Positions 33,162-45,025 of a stretch of 64,000 nucleotides of DNA are shown one piece after another; the stretch's first letter is position 1, and each line of letters starts with the position of its first letter. Source of the DNA: Cranoglanis bouderius (lineage: Eukaryota > Chordata > Actinopteri > Siluriformes > Cranoglanididae). The translations under genes were made by a program, and so were the position numbers. The notes beneath the pieces are model-generated. The model did no database searches and was not told the origin of the DNA. It was given only the letters and a program-made list of their open reading frames with translations. Location: positions 4,968,501-5,032,500 of the forward strand of contig CM042552.1 in assembly GCA_023630585.1 (NCBI GenBank), read 5' to 3'.

Positions 33162-35165
33162 TAATAATAATAATTATAATGTTGAAATGCAATGATAATG
33201 ACCACTAGAGAGTTCTCATAGTTCTGATTAGCCTTCAGAGTAGGGCATAGCTATGATCACATCAGAAAGAGAAGAATGGCTCTTTTGTTGAACAGTCGAT
33301 GCAAAGTGATCCAATAATGTCAGTGCTTCGTGCATTAGTAATCTTTCTCTGTGAAGTCAGTTTCAGGGAGATGCAAGAATGAGCAGCACTGAGGGTTAAC
33401 ACTGAGATCACAGCACAAGGGATGCTCGGAAATGTCAAGGTGCGATTTCCAAATTGATTCCCATTACAAAAGGGAGACGACGCAGACCGAAGTGTGAGCT
33501 CGAGTGAGAAAGAGGTTGGGGTAATTTATTGCAATGCTGGATGATCAAAAAGGCTAATGTTTTTTTGGTAAAAAAAAGTCAAGCATTAAAAGAGATATTA
33601 AAAAAACTATGCAATGCTAAAACCTGGTACAAAAAACCTAGTGCACAATGGTTTGAGCAGCATGTTTGGTTGAAGTTATTATTGGTAAACCACTGTGGTG
33701 ACCTTGGATTAACACACAACCACACACACACAAACAAACACAAAGCAGCTGGCAGTACAAAGCGCTACAAAACCTCTAACTCTCACTTTGAAGAGCTATT
33801 GAAGTGTTGGAGGTATAAAGTGGAAACCCCAGAGATTCGACTCCTGTGTGTGTTGCTGAAATCAATATGAGTGCTTCATGCAGCAATGATAGGAGCCACA
33901 AACAGAGTGCTAAGCTTTAACTGCTCTCCACTAAAGGCCAATGCCATTGTTTATGACGCTCTTTACTGAAAGTTATGTGGCTACACAACAGCAAAAGAAT
34001 TAAGTGGGTTGCTAGGGGCATGAGGGAGCATATGAAGGATGGAGATGAAGTGTATATCATCATGACAAATTAGTCGCCGGAATGGAGGAGGAAGAAGAGA
34101 ACCGGCTGTTTTGTACTGCCTTATCTCAAATGTTCCTGACAAATGCAGGCATGTGCTGCCAACTGGCAGCTGTAGGAGTGATGGAGAAAAATATAGTGCG
34201 TTGCATCAGCTCCTACCCGGGTAATCATCTCGGTCCACTGAGAGCTGCAGTTTCTACAGGTATTCATTTCAGCCCTGAACAATAACAGCTGAATTCACTA
34301 ATGAGCTCAAACCCTTAACAACCTAATTAGATCAAATCAGGCATACACACAACACTTATACTAGAGATGTACATTTTGGTCATGTTAAACAGCTCAAGTT
34401 CTATGAGAAAGCGAAAGAGTACTTGAGTACTTCATTCTATAATGACTCCATGTGGTACCATGTGGTACTTGTGGCCTTGACAAAACTCAATAAACGCTAT
34501 TAGCTCTGTTGTTTTCTCAGTTATTGCACTTATGCCTAACTGTGGTAAACCATGTTATTCAAGTTTGGCTTTTTTATTTAACATTTGCTCAAGTGCTTTA
34601 AAGCTTGTTTTAAGCGTAGGAGTAGGACTGTACCAATGTGATATGCTGCAGCAATATCAGATAAGATTTGACATTTTCCAATCCTAACCACTGACATACT
34701 TTATGTAGTGAACAAATGTGATCATGACTGATAACATCCTGATAACAATATCCGGTCCTACAGGTATTCACCTATTCACCTATTCACCAGACAAAAACTG
34801 TCTTAATAGTTGCTATGTCATATGCAATGTTTCACATAACTTTAAACACAAAATTATAAACTCAATTTGGCTGCTGTCTGGAAATCCATATGAGATTAGT
34901 ACTAGATATCAGCATTGGGCTTTAAATAGAAAACATGGGATAACTTGTATCACATGTTGCTCCATTTGAACAGTGTTTTTGCATCATTGCATGTTTTGGG
35001 GTTCTTGATTAGCTAACTTATGGTAAGGATTTGGCCAAGAATAAACAAGTGTTTCAGTCTCTGACTTGTCTCGGACATGTGCAGTCTCAGTAGACCACGC
35101 GCTCGTGCTACCAATGCCACTGAGACTAATCACAACATTTTAAATAAATATTAAAGTGCAGCGGA
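31801..35165. other. Long interval without a recognised gene
   Basis: Contains a T-run (33008-33031) and an (AAT)n tract, otherwise unique-looking sequence. The open frame at 33529-33870 (113 codons) is Lys-rich at the start and His/Thr-rich over a CA tract, with no splice context, and looks fortuitous. Confidence 0.5.
33112..33174. repeat. (AAT)n microsatellite
   Basis: About 20 AAT units with an aac interruption near 33158. Confidence 0.95.
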
Positions 35166-35169
35166 TAGC

Positions 35170-35560
35170 TCATGTTTCCTGAGTCATGTGGGTTTTCTCC
35201 TGGTTCTCCAGTTTCCTCCCACCTCAAAAAAACATGCCAGTAGGTGAATATAACCCCTAGGCATAAATGTGTTAGAGGCATCTAATCCATTTACAGGACT
35301 TGGCAGATGCCCTTATCCAGAGCAACTTACATTTATTTCATTTATACAATTGAGGGTTAAGGGCCTTGCTCAAGGGCCCAACAGTGGCAGCTTGGCAGAG
35401 CTGGGGTTTGAACTCACAACCTTCTGATCAGTAGCCCAATGTCTTAACCACTGAGCTACCGCTAATCCGAGGTGTATTCCCAATCCGTGACCAGTGTTCC
35501 TGAGACTCACTGCATTCCTGACTACGATAACGCGGTTACTGCAGATTAATGAAGGAATGA
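35170..35560 (+). repeat. Repeat R2, copy 2, split by a SINE
   Basis: The left part (35170-35285: gggttttctcctggttctcc, cctcccacctc, atgccagtaggtga) and right part (35465-35560: gaggtgtattcccaatccg, ccagtgttcctgaga, gcggttactgcagattaatg and aatgaatg) continue each other when the SINE at 35288-35463 is removed. Orientation is opposite to the 23333 copy. Confidence 0.65.
35288..35463 (-). mobile_element. tRNA-derived SINE, type 3
   Basis: Read on the minus strand it has the A-box-like tagctcagtggttaag (35443-35458) and a canonical B box gttcaaacccc (35403-35413). The tail gttgctctggataagggcat plus ctgccaag (35297-35325) is shared with the LINE 3' end at 8860-8905. It lies within repeat R2. Fragments of the same family are at 56345 and 59420. 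Confidence 0.85.
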
Positions 35561-36605
35561 ATGAAAATACAAATGAATTAATTATTAGGTTTTGTTGTTG
35601 GGTATTAGAAAATCAGTTGCACAAATAATCCAGTAATTTTTGGGTTGTCACTGAAACAGATATATCTATCCCTTACATATATACACTCAGCTAGGCTTAT
35701 AGTCTAGCTCTTTTAACACTAGTCACAGTATTCTCCATCCATGCATATAGTGAAGAAAGTTATAAATTAATAAGAGCTATTTTGGCTTATGGAACCTTTT
35801 TGTCCCTCTGTAACAGCTGTCTTGTTCTCTCCATTCTCTCTGCCTCTGACTTAATGATTCCTCTTTCTCTATCTTTCCTTCCTTCCTTCTTTCTCCATAT
35901 TTTTTCTTTCCCCTTGCGTCTCTTTTCTTCCATCTCTCCATTCATCTCCCTGACTCTGTCTCTCTTTCCTTCCCTCTATCTTTACATTCCTATAAATCCT
36001 CTTGCTCTCTCTGCCTCTCCCTCTCATCATCCTCCCACGGCTGGACTGATACAGGCCGAGCCAGCATCATTTATGCACTCTTATTGGTGCCGTTCTGTCT
36101 CAAAGTGGATTAGCCGGGCTTTCATCCACTCTCAGTACTGCTGGTGACAAGCAGTTGTGTGGAGCCCCAGTTAATGTGTGAGGAAGAGGATTGAAATGAC
36201 CGTGGTCAAGAGTGCTACACCACTCCAATCACCACTCACAAGAAAACCCTACAGTGCGTGGGATTGATTAGAAGGAGGGTAGGGGTCGTTCACCCTATTA
36301 AGTTTTTCTGAAATCTTTTTTTGAGATTTTTCATAGAGTGTCTGAGGCTAGGATTTGGATAAAAGAGGCCCGATCCTAGATTAGTCCAAAAGCATAGCTG
36401 CTCAGATTGAATGTGAGAACTGAACTGCTGGTAGGGTGAAATATCACACTGATAGCTAAAGATGTACAATTTTCAGGAATCCTGCATTTAGGATTCAGAT
36501 TCAGTTTCAAGAACAAAAGAAAAGTGGTACAAAGTAGATTTGTTTAACATTCACTCAGCTACTTGTTGGTTGCTCTCAATAGTGGAATTGATCAGTGCTA
36601 TGAAA
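35561..36605. other. No gene seen; pyrimidine-rich tract
   Basis: A C/T-rich stretch runs from about 35820 to 36045 and opens a 121-codon low-complexity frame (Ser/Leu/Phe/Pro). It ends in cag at 36054-36056, acceptor-like, but no open, splice-bounded exon follows convincingly. Confidence 0.4.
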
Positions 36606-36609
36606 AGCA

Positions 36610-36950
36610 CTGACAGGGCTCCAGAGTGGTGCAAAAGAAAAGCATTCAAACTTTCATTCGGAGATCACTAGTTTAAATGCTGTGGATATCACGGCCATCC
36701 ATGGCCAAGAGTTCAAGAAAGTTGTGCTCTCTGGGAAGAGATATGGCGTTACTCTTTCTCCACTGTCAATCACAGTGACACTAGCAAACCACGGATGACT
36801 TTGAGCTCATGTATTCGGGAAGAGGGCAGATAGCACTTTCTTCCAAGTGTGTACAGCTGCTCTGTGACATAGCATGAGCAACAGTATGAAAGGATGCAGT
36901 TGGCTGGCTTGACATGTCTCTGAGGAAGCATTTATTAGCTGACTTGATAT
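36610..36950 (+). mobile_element. tRNA-derived SINE, type 4
   Basis: The head has A-box-like gctccagagtggtgc (36617) and B-box-like agtttaaatgctg (36671). It is followed by ccatggccaaga, gctctctgggaagagatatg and a distal part with gcagttggctggcttgac and ctctgaggaagca. The distal part is related to the hairpin at 12142-12223, and the head to 28278-28440. Confidence 0.6.
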
Positions 36951-37138
36951 TTTCATGTACACATATAATAGTTGTATTATGTTAATGAAATACATCTTTA
37001 CAGAAGGTTCAGTGGAATTTATTTCACCGTTACTTTTTGCAGTCCTAGCTGCAAAAGGTTTGAGAACCCCCTGGGTTAGAGTGATGTTAATGTCATATCA
37101 TTATATTGGCCAGCCCTACATCTCTTATTCCTATTAAA

Positions 37139-37139
37139 A

Positions 37140-37194
<55 letters not shown>
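37139..37194. repeat. (AC)n microsatellite
   Basis: About 28 uninterrupted AC units. Confidence 0.95.
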
Positions 37195-37196
<2 letters not shown>

Positions 37197-39403
37197 GAAT
37201 AAAGCCACTAAAACTAATATGATAATAGTATATATGCTGTTTATTTAGTGCTGAATGGGGTGACTGGCAAATTACTATCTACATCCCTCTCATTTAAAGT
37301 TGCATTGATTTACCAAGTCAGAGGCTGAAGGGCAAATCCTCACTCCTGTGGAAAATGCACATCCTTTCGATCAATCCCATTCTTAACTATTTTCTGGACA
37401 CTGTCTTCCTCCCACCACTATGACCATCTATTCTTTAACCCCTCACTCTTTTTTTAAACTAAATATGGCATGACTATAATGCGAGATCAGTTTTATACAC
37501 ATTAACAATGCAGTCACAGCCTAGCCATTCAGGAGATCGCGTTTGATTACAGGCTCAATAGGCGGCAACAACTTTTTTGTTGAATGTGACCCCACTGCAG
37601 CTAATGGCAGTGGAAATGATGCTTCACGGCTGCTGCATCATAACAAAGTTTTGTTCCTGTGTTGTAACATGAGTATGTTTGCTTCCCATCCCTGCTGGAG
37701 CCAATTATAATCGACGCCATGCTGTGCTGGACAAGAGCCTGTAGGTGTGTAGTTGTGGGTCAGAAGAATGTCTTCAATGACCCTATGTTAAGAATAACAA
37801 TTTTTATTAATTTTTTTAGTCAATATATTTGCATATAAACCTCCTCAATGCCATTCTTTAGAGCAATTAGATACTAAAAAAGTCTGTTTTTGAGACCGTG
37901 CTCTGAAAGATGGATGAAGAATGGCTTATAAATAAAAACAATTGGCTATTGTGCTGTATTGCAGGACTGAGGTGGTTTTAATCATCTCTGTCTGTAGTAC
38001 ATCCTACACAAATTCTGTTCCGCTCGCGGTCTCTCTCTTCACATCACAAAGACACACACACACACACACACACACATAAGACTGGCCTGAACTGATGTGT
38101 GGTGCTCCCCTGTTATTGCGGTTTTATCTACTGTAGGTGTTAATTTAATGTTAGTCGGAATGAGTCAGCCTTAAATTGGTTACACGTAGCTTTTACACGT
38201 GGGAAGGATTTTCAATTCATTTTTTTTTCCCCCAGTGTGTTTTCTGTGAACTGAATATAATGACCTTGAAATGTTTATTTTTTAAACCCTGATGAATCCA
38301 TGGCATGCATTATCATATCCCGTTGCTACAGATAACAGCTGATCAATATGTTCACAACAAACTGGCGGACACAATGGCGACTTTAGTGTGTCTGTGGTTT
38401 GAGAAGGAAATATATAGGCAGCCATAGGGAAGGAAATATGATACTCTTTATGCCTATATTGACCATGTGGAGTGTACGAGTGGTTATTAAGTGCAAATGC
38501 AATGTACATACGCTCTTTAGGGATGCATAGGTAGGAGTCCTGCTTTATTTTAATTCATTTTGAAATCTGAGCTGATTCAGTAACCGAGCAGAATTTTCTG
38601 CAAGTTTGGGATGAGTTCTATGTGGTTACTCATGTTCATAGCATAACATACATGCATGGATTTATTTGGAAAGTCCAGTCCAATATAGATAGCAAATTTC
38701 AGATTAGTATAAGCTCTGACACTGATACATAAGTATATTCTTAATATATAATTTGGTGAATTCCTTTCTACTTACTTCTATTTAGTTTTGGTATTATGTA
38801 TATTACCCTCTTTGATTTGAAACTACATGTCATGTATGTATGCCATTGTATGTTAAACGTTCTTGCACATATATTGTATACTCTTGCACTGATCTGACAC
38901 ACTCCTGTGTACCTGTACTTCCCGATTCTGATTTTAAAGAACAAACTGTGGTGTGCTTGCGATGGATGGAGAAATGCCAAAGAAACAAACTGTTTATCCA
39001 TGACCGGCAGGTTAGACCATCGGCTTCCTCGGCTTCCTCTGGTTCTCACGACAGACTCGGAAATAAAGGTACCTCACTGTACTTTTCATTGTTGCTCTGG
39101 TGGTACTATCAAGGGTACATCTTTTGTACCATCAGTGTCTTATAACTTTGAAGACGCATGTGATGCTTTAAGGGTACCCAAGTGGTCTTTAATGTATATT
39201 ACAGGGTGTCTGACAAGTTCAATGAGACTAAAACTACATATACTTGTATTGTTGTGTGTTTATTATTTACAACATATGGTTTATGTACTTTCTCAGATTT
39301 CGCTCAACATATTCCTGGACTTTTCGGACAACATGTTTCCAGCTGAAAGATACATACCTAGGATCGTAGCACCCCAGCAACAAGGAAAAGTACAGTTTGG
39401 CTG

Positions 39404-39447
<44 letters not shown>

Positions 39448-39999
39448 TCTTTATTACACCTACGGGCTGAACTGGAACAAGCCTCCCATATCTGTTTCAT
39501 CCAAACAGTTTGACGTTATGAGGCAAAAATTCCCTGCGGATTTACACAGAATAAACGTGATTCATGATGAAAATGTTATTCCAGCGTGTAGCATTCGGGT
39601 TGAAAGCATTACATAATTATAAATAACATATTATATTATATGAGATACAGTGCACAAATACATGAATAGGCTATATGATACAGAACCATCACTTGACTAG
39701 AAGGTAACGCACCTTGGTTGGGATGCTCGGGGTCCGTTAACGTTACTCCCATTAACGCAAAACTGAGGCAAATTCTTAGTTGAAAAGTCATTTTTTTAAA
39801 GTATCCAATACAGCCAGGGTCCTCTGTGAAAAGAAACAGATTACCAAATCGTGTTTATAAATTCCTTAAACTACTTTAAATCGTTTGAAATCGCCGTTGG
39901 ACCGCGGCTAAGCGGCTCAAATACCAATCCATTATAGCTCGGTAAATGAAAGATAAAAAAAAAACTTGTCCTGTCGGTATTTTATCCCATGAAAGAGAC
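37195..39999. other. No gene seen; two (AC)n tracts
   Basis: (AC)n at 38052-38076 and 39405-39445. The 187-codon plus-strand frame (38907-39470) crosses the second tract, has no domain motif and is treated as chance. Near 39068-39180 there are ggtacc/ggtac words in inverted arrangement that may be a small DNA-element relic. Confidence 0.45.
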
Positions 40000-40720
40000 T
40001 CTTTAACGTCGACTTTTCCTTCTTTTTCTCCTCCTTCTTCTTTTAAATATGTCTATATTAAAATGAGGTCCTCAGGAGATCACCACAGTCTCTCTCTCTC
40101 TCTCTCTGCTGTGTGTGTGTTTGTTCCTGTCAGAGTTTTTTTTTTTTTTTTTTTTGGTTTGTTTGTTTTTAGCCTCACGCGCACATCTTTCACTCTTTTC
40201 ACTCGTCTTGAGGGTGCGCGAGACGCGAGGCGCGAGGCTTGCGCTCTCTCTTTGGCGCCAAACTCTCCGCGCAGCAGACCCCGACGAGCTCGGCTCCAGA
40301 CGTCGACTGACCGACCTGTGATACGGCTTTAGCCTGCCGTTCAGTCTTCAGGACGGAGGAAAGAAGAAGATGAAGAAAAACACTGTTTTCAGCGTTTTTT
40401 TCTTTTTCTTTTCTCCTCTCCCCGCGGCGCGCAGAGGGGGGGGGGGAAACCCCCCAAAACAAAAAAGCGCTGGCACTAGAGGGTGTCCGCGCGCTCACGC
40501 GAGTGAGCTGAAGCGCGCGAGCGAGCGAGCTTCTCTCCACGGAGCTTAAGGCAGGTTTTGCTAATGCGGAAAACACTGTCCCCTCAGGTGTTGTGTCTTC
40601 TCATCAGCTGATTTTCTAGTCAGGGAAAAAAGGGGGGGGGGACACGAATTGAAACAGGCACAGCACGCCGTCATGACTGAGAAGAAGTAAATCCATACTG
40701 AGAGTGAATCGTATTTTATA
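40000..40720. promoter_or_regulatory. CpG-rich candidate promoter / first-exon region
   Basis: From 40170 to 40580 CpG is abundant (gcgcgagacgcgaggcgcga; ccccgcggcgcgcagag; gcgcgcgagcgagcgagc), unlike the rest of this CpG-poor window. On the minus strand a TATAAAATAC motif (40711-40720) lies just upstream of the block, which would place a start near 40685 and direct transcription toward the Eph exon. No first coding exon with a signal peptide and a phase-1 donor could be identified here, so the link to the Eph gene is inference. On the plus strand a 59-codon frame from 40370 begins MKKNTVFSVFFFFF, signal-like but of low complexity, and is probably incidental. Confidence 0.5.
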
Positions 40721-40787
40721 GGAAGTGGTTGATTGGTGGATGGCATCCCCCCCCCACCCCAATCTCCCCAATCCCTACCTCCCCCTC

Positions 40788-42168
40788 TTCAATTCATTTG
40801 TTTGTGCTATACTGTACACCAAAGACATTTGGGTTTGAGATCAAAAGATGGATATGAGACGAGAGTTCAGCTTTTATTTCCTGGTATTTACACATAGATG
40901 TTTTAAACAACATAAAACATAGAATCTTTTGTATCAGACCATCCAATTTTTAGACGAGCAAAAGTCAGAGCAAAAAACAGATAAGTCTTGAAGTAAATTA
41001 AAATAAATAACACTTAATATTTGGTTGCATATCTCTTGCATATCCCAATAACTGCATCAAGCCTGCAACTCAGATTGTTGGTTTCTTCATTTGTGATGCT
41101 TTTCCAGGCTTTTAACGAAGCCTCTTTCAGTTGCTGTTTGTTTTGGGGAGTTTCTCCCTTCAGTCTCCTCTTCAGGAGGTGAAATGCTGCTCAATTGGTT
41201 CAAGGTCTGGTGATTGACTTGGCCAGACTAAAACCTTCCACTCCCCCCCCCCGATAAAGTCCTTTGTTGAGTTGGCAGTGTGTTTTGTTCAGAAGTTCCT
41301 TCTGATTCATTTGGATGCATTTCTCTGTAAATTGGCAGACAAAATGTTCCTGTAAACTTCTGAATTCATTCTGCTGCTACCATCATGAGTTACATCATCA
41401 ATAAAGATTAGTGAGGCTGTTCCAGAAGCAGCCATGCAAGCCTAAACCATGACACTACCTCCACCATGCTTCACAGATGAGCTTGTATGTTTTGGATCAT
41501 GAGCAGATCCTTTCTTTCTCCACACTTTGGCCTTTCTATCACTTTGGTAGAGGTTCATCTTTGTTCCAGAACTTTTGTGGCTCATCTCTGTATTTCTTTG
41601 TGAATTCCAGTCTGGCTTTCCGATTGTTACGGCTGATGAGTGGTTTGCATCTTGTGGTATGGCCTCTATATGTCTGCTCTTAAAGTCTTCTTCACACGGT
41701 GGATTGTGATACCTTCACCCCTGCCCTGTGGTGTTGGTGATGTCACTGACTGTTGTTTTTGGGTTTTTCTTACAGCTCTCACAATTGTTCTATCATCAGC
41801 TGCTGTTGTTTTCCTTGGCCGACCCATTCGGTGTCTGTTGCTCAGTACACCAGTGGTTTCTTTCTTTTTCATAACATTCCAAATTGTTGTATTGGCCATG
41901 CCCAGTGTTTGTGCAATGGCTCTGATTGATTTTCCGTCTTTTCTCAGCTTCAAAATGGCTTGCTTTTCTCCCAAAGATCTCCCATGCAGGCTTCACAGGT
42001 GACACTGAAGGCTAAAACCAAGAGTAGGTGTTCAGAGCCATTTACTGTTTAAACAATAAGTCTAACAGGACACACTTGGGTAACAAGAAACCCCTGTCAG
42101 TCACATTATTTTTGCTTGCCTACAAATTGGGTGGTCTGATACAAAATGTGCTATGTTCTATGTACATT
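40788..42168 (-). mobile_element. Tc1-like element, second family, both tips missing
   Basis: The flanking inverted segments around gacatttgggtttgagatc (40826) and ggtggtctgatacaaaatgt (42130) correspond to the ends of the related copy at 61595-62173. The outermost ~25 bp of the left end and the corresponding right tip are not recognisable. The inner reading frame is badly degraded. The element belongs to the family with end CAGTTCCCTCCAAAAC seen complete at 62156-62173. Confidence 0.75.
41050..41990 (-). pseudogene. Tc1 transposase relic, second family
   Basis: An open N-terminal part at 41666-41974 begins MGEKQAILKLRKDGKSIRAI, a helix-turn-helix typical of Tc1 DNA-binding domains. It continues through a GRPRKTT hook and ends HRVKKTLRA. 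The original start codon region is deleted relative to the sister copy (61800). Downstream on the minus strand the frame has several stops, with recognisable but broken central sequence. No complete DDE domain. Confidence 0.7.
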
Positions 42169-42169
42169 T

Positions 42170-43550
42170 CATAACTCCAGTCATCTCCAGTCAATTTTTT
42201 TAACTGTTAGAAAGGCAAATTGCTATGGTATAATTTGTAGTTTCGAACTGAACCCTGCTTATAGCGTATATTTAGAAAGGTAAAATAGTGATGAGGTGTT
42301 TTTGTGTGAATGTGAGGGTATTTTGTTTGTGTATATGATAGGTAAAGCTAGTCAATGTGAGAAAGTTTTGTGTGAATGTGAAAGGTAAAGTTTGCCATGC
42401 ATCCTGTTTTTTCATTCAATCTGTTAAATGCTTAAGGCTTCATCTGTTCAGGCTGTGAAGATTTATTTGCAGAACTACAATGTAATTCCATCATTTGCCT
42501 TGCATTAGTTTGTCATTAACTCTACTTCAAACATCTGTTAATTTGCTTTTCTACTGCTATCACCAGTTTGTAAGAAACAAACATTAACCTCATTGGTGTA
42601 CAGGCATACTTGGCAAATGCACATACCTGACTGTCCTTGAGAAAGTCCATAGTACAGATGGCTATGCCTAATACAGCTTCCCTAAATGCCATCTAATGAT
42701 CTCCAGTTATGAAAATACCACTACCCACACAAACATTCAACACTCCTTCACACTTAGGCTAGTGCATGCAGGACAGCATATTTATATGCAGACGTTTGAA
42801 AGGTCATTTGATGCTATCGTGCATGCCATGTCTGCCGCATGTAATTTATCGATTGACTGAAAGCTCTGAGTTTTGAAGGAAAGCAAGTCTTTAATGCAGA
42901 GGCCTGCTTCCAGTCGGTGCCGTTTCTTGAATCGGGTTGTGCTGGCTAAGCAGCTGTAATGCGTCTGCATTAGAGTACATTGGATATGCAGGGAAGTAAA
43001 CTGACATAGCAAGGGAGAAATATTCTGAAATATAAACCAGAAATATTCTGCATATATCTTTTCTATTCATCATCATCTCATCTGTTTGCAAATTTGATGT
43101 GTATAGCACCAGCAACTGGTCTGTGTACCTCATACCTCAGTTTTGTGCACGCGTCATCATTAAAAAGGGCTGATTTTCATTGGGTACTCTCATTATTTTA
43201 TTTTTTTTCCCCCTCATAGTTTCATGTAACTCATTTGGCCTCTGAACAAGTCTTAAATTTTAACTCCCTAAATCACATAGCCAGAAAAAAACATACACTT
43301 ATCAACAGCTCCCAGGCTGTGGTTCACTTTGTTCTTTTATCAACTCACTTAGTCTTTTGGCTCCTTCACCAACGTTGGGACTGGACTGTACCTGGATCAG
43401 CACTTCAGGACACTTAACGGCCAAGTTAAATTTCTATAAAGCATTTCAAAGATTGCAGACAAGGATGAGTTCCAGCCATCCATTAAGTAAGGAATAAAGC
43501 ATGACTGTTTATAGCTGCTTTAACATAATTGATAACAGGAACTCATTTGT
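42170..43550. other. No gene seen
   Basis: Unique-looking DNA. The 42780-43010 part has balanced composition and a 76-codon minus frame without motifs. Possible non-coding conserved sequence, untested. Confidence 0.45.
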
Positions 43551-43559
43551 TTCATAGAC

Positions 43560-43850
43560 ATTCTACAACATTAAATGTATCTATAAATGAATTAAAATGT
43601 GTGTTGTTATTTAATAAATAAGCATTTTATTCCTTTTATACCACAGTAGTTTGCCATGCTATTAATGTTTTATTTACTATTGAACCATGCATTTTTTTTG
43701 TCACATAAGGAATAACTTGATTCATGGACTATGTTGTTGTTCTTTAATAAATAAAATGGGCAAATTGCTGTGGGACAAGGGGAATAAAATGCACCATCCT
43801 GTGGTTGATTATTTTCTATAACAGTACACCACATCGTTTTTATTCTAACT
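43560..43850 (+). repeat. Family A repeat, copy 5 (rearranged)
   Basis: Has ttttattccttttataccac with agtagtttgcca (43625-43656) and, after a repeated internal segment, gttgattattttctataaca (43803). The block order is altered, suggesting a rearranged or double copy. Confidence 0.5.
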
Positions 43851-44211
43851 TAATTGTACAAGATATGAATTGCTATAGTCCACCTTGGCAGTGTGTTATT
43901 TATGCACAGTAAAACAAGTGATATTAACATTCAGTGATAAACCGCCTCCAGTGTACAATGTGTAGTGACAGTCTATGACATATACAGCAGGTGTTAATTT
44001 AATGCTTGTGATTTCGCAGTTCCAGAACAGACGCAATTTATATGACATTTTCTTTCAGCTCAGAATCAGCAAATATGGACAATTCGTTTTGTTTTTTTTC
44101 ATGTATTACTTGCCAAAGGACAGCTTGCACACACATAAAAATATGCATTGGGAAAACAAAATCCATATTCTTGGAATAACTGGAAAGAAAACAATAGAGA
44201 TCACAGAACTA

Positions 44212-44214
<3 letters not shown>

Positions 44215-44260
<46 letters not shown>

Positions 44261-44263
44261 ATA
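44215..44263. repeat. (AAAT)n microsatellite
   Basis: About 12 tetranucleotide units. Confidence 0.95.
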
Positions 44264-44760
44264 CCAACCATAATTCCAACATGGGCACATTTATGTATGT
44301 ATCTGCAACATGGCAGCCTTTTAAAAAAAAAGCATTCATTTTTGAAAAGCCATTATTTATGCCTTTTGACTTTGATGGAAGTTATACCTATCAAACAGTA
44401 AAGGACATTTGAAATAATAATAATAGAAAAAACACCCCTGAATGTTCAAAGAAATCTGTCTGGTTTTCACTTTACTCAAGGATCAATCGTCTATGAAGCT
44501 GTCACCATCAGTAGCTGATAATGTGCTTGTACAGGCTGCCTCTTATATCCTGCCAGTGTTTTCATCCACAGACAAATGATCAAAGCCTTCGTCCCTCTCT
44601 GCTGTGTGCCTCCATTAAGGCCAGCCTCCATTATGGTGAGACTTCTTTCTTTTATTAATTCAAAAAAAAAAAAAAACCAACAAAAAAAACCCAAAACATT
44701 TTGTATCCAAATTTTAAAATGATAGAGACCATGTCTCTCATTTGATGTTTGTCCTGTGCA

Positions 44761-44763
<3 letters not shown>

Positions 44764-44802
<39 letters not shown>
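44764..44802. repeat. (TA)n microsatellite
   Basis: About 19 TA units, self-complementary and therefore cruciform-prone. Confidence 0.95.
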
Positions 44803-44805
<3 letters not shown>

Positions 44806-44837
44806 ACAGTACTGTGTATGTGTGTGTGACTGTGTGA

Positions 44838-45025
44838 CTCATTCATTCATCCTTCTGTAACCATTTCATCCTGCTAAGGCTTGAGGTGGATCCAGAACCT
44901 ATCCCAGGAACATTGGGTGCAAAGCAGGAGAATTCATACTGGATGGGATGCCAGTTCATCCATACACACACACACATTTAGACCTAAAGGCAATTTAGTG
45001 TAGCCAGTCCACACCTGGCCTGACT
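44838..45025 (-). repeat. Repeat R2, copy 3
   Basis: Starts cattcattcatccttctgta and has ggtggatccagaacctatcc, gatgggatgccagttcatcc and ggcaatttagtgtagccagt, matching R2 copy 1. Truncated before the tRNA-like head. Confidence 0.65.

Noticed and set aside
35782..36147. 121-codon plus-strand frame rich in Ser, Leu and Phe
   Set aside because: It is produced by a pyrimidine-rich tract; low complexity and no family signal.
38907..39470. 187-codon plus-strand open frame
   Set aside because: It runs through an (AC)n tract giving a Thr-His repeat, has no motif or splice context, and overlaps ggtac-type repeat words.
40370..40549. 59-codon plus-strand frame with signal-like start
   Set aside because: Phe run, then low-complexity Gly/Arg text over a G-run; no evidence of transcription in that direction.
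40199..40576. 125-codon minus-strand frame in the CpG block
   Set aside because: Open mainly because the region is GC-rich. No signal peptide or Eph-like sequence, and no donor with the required phase.
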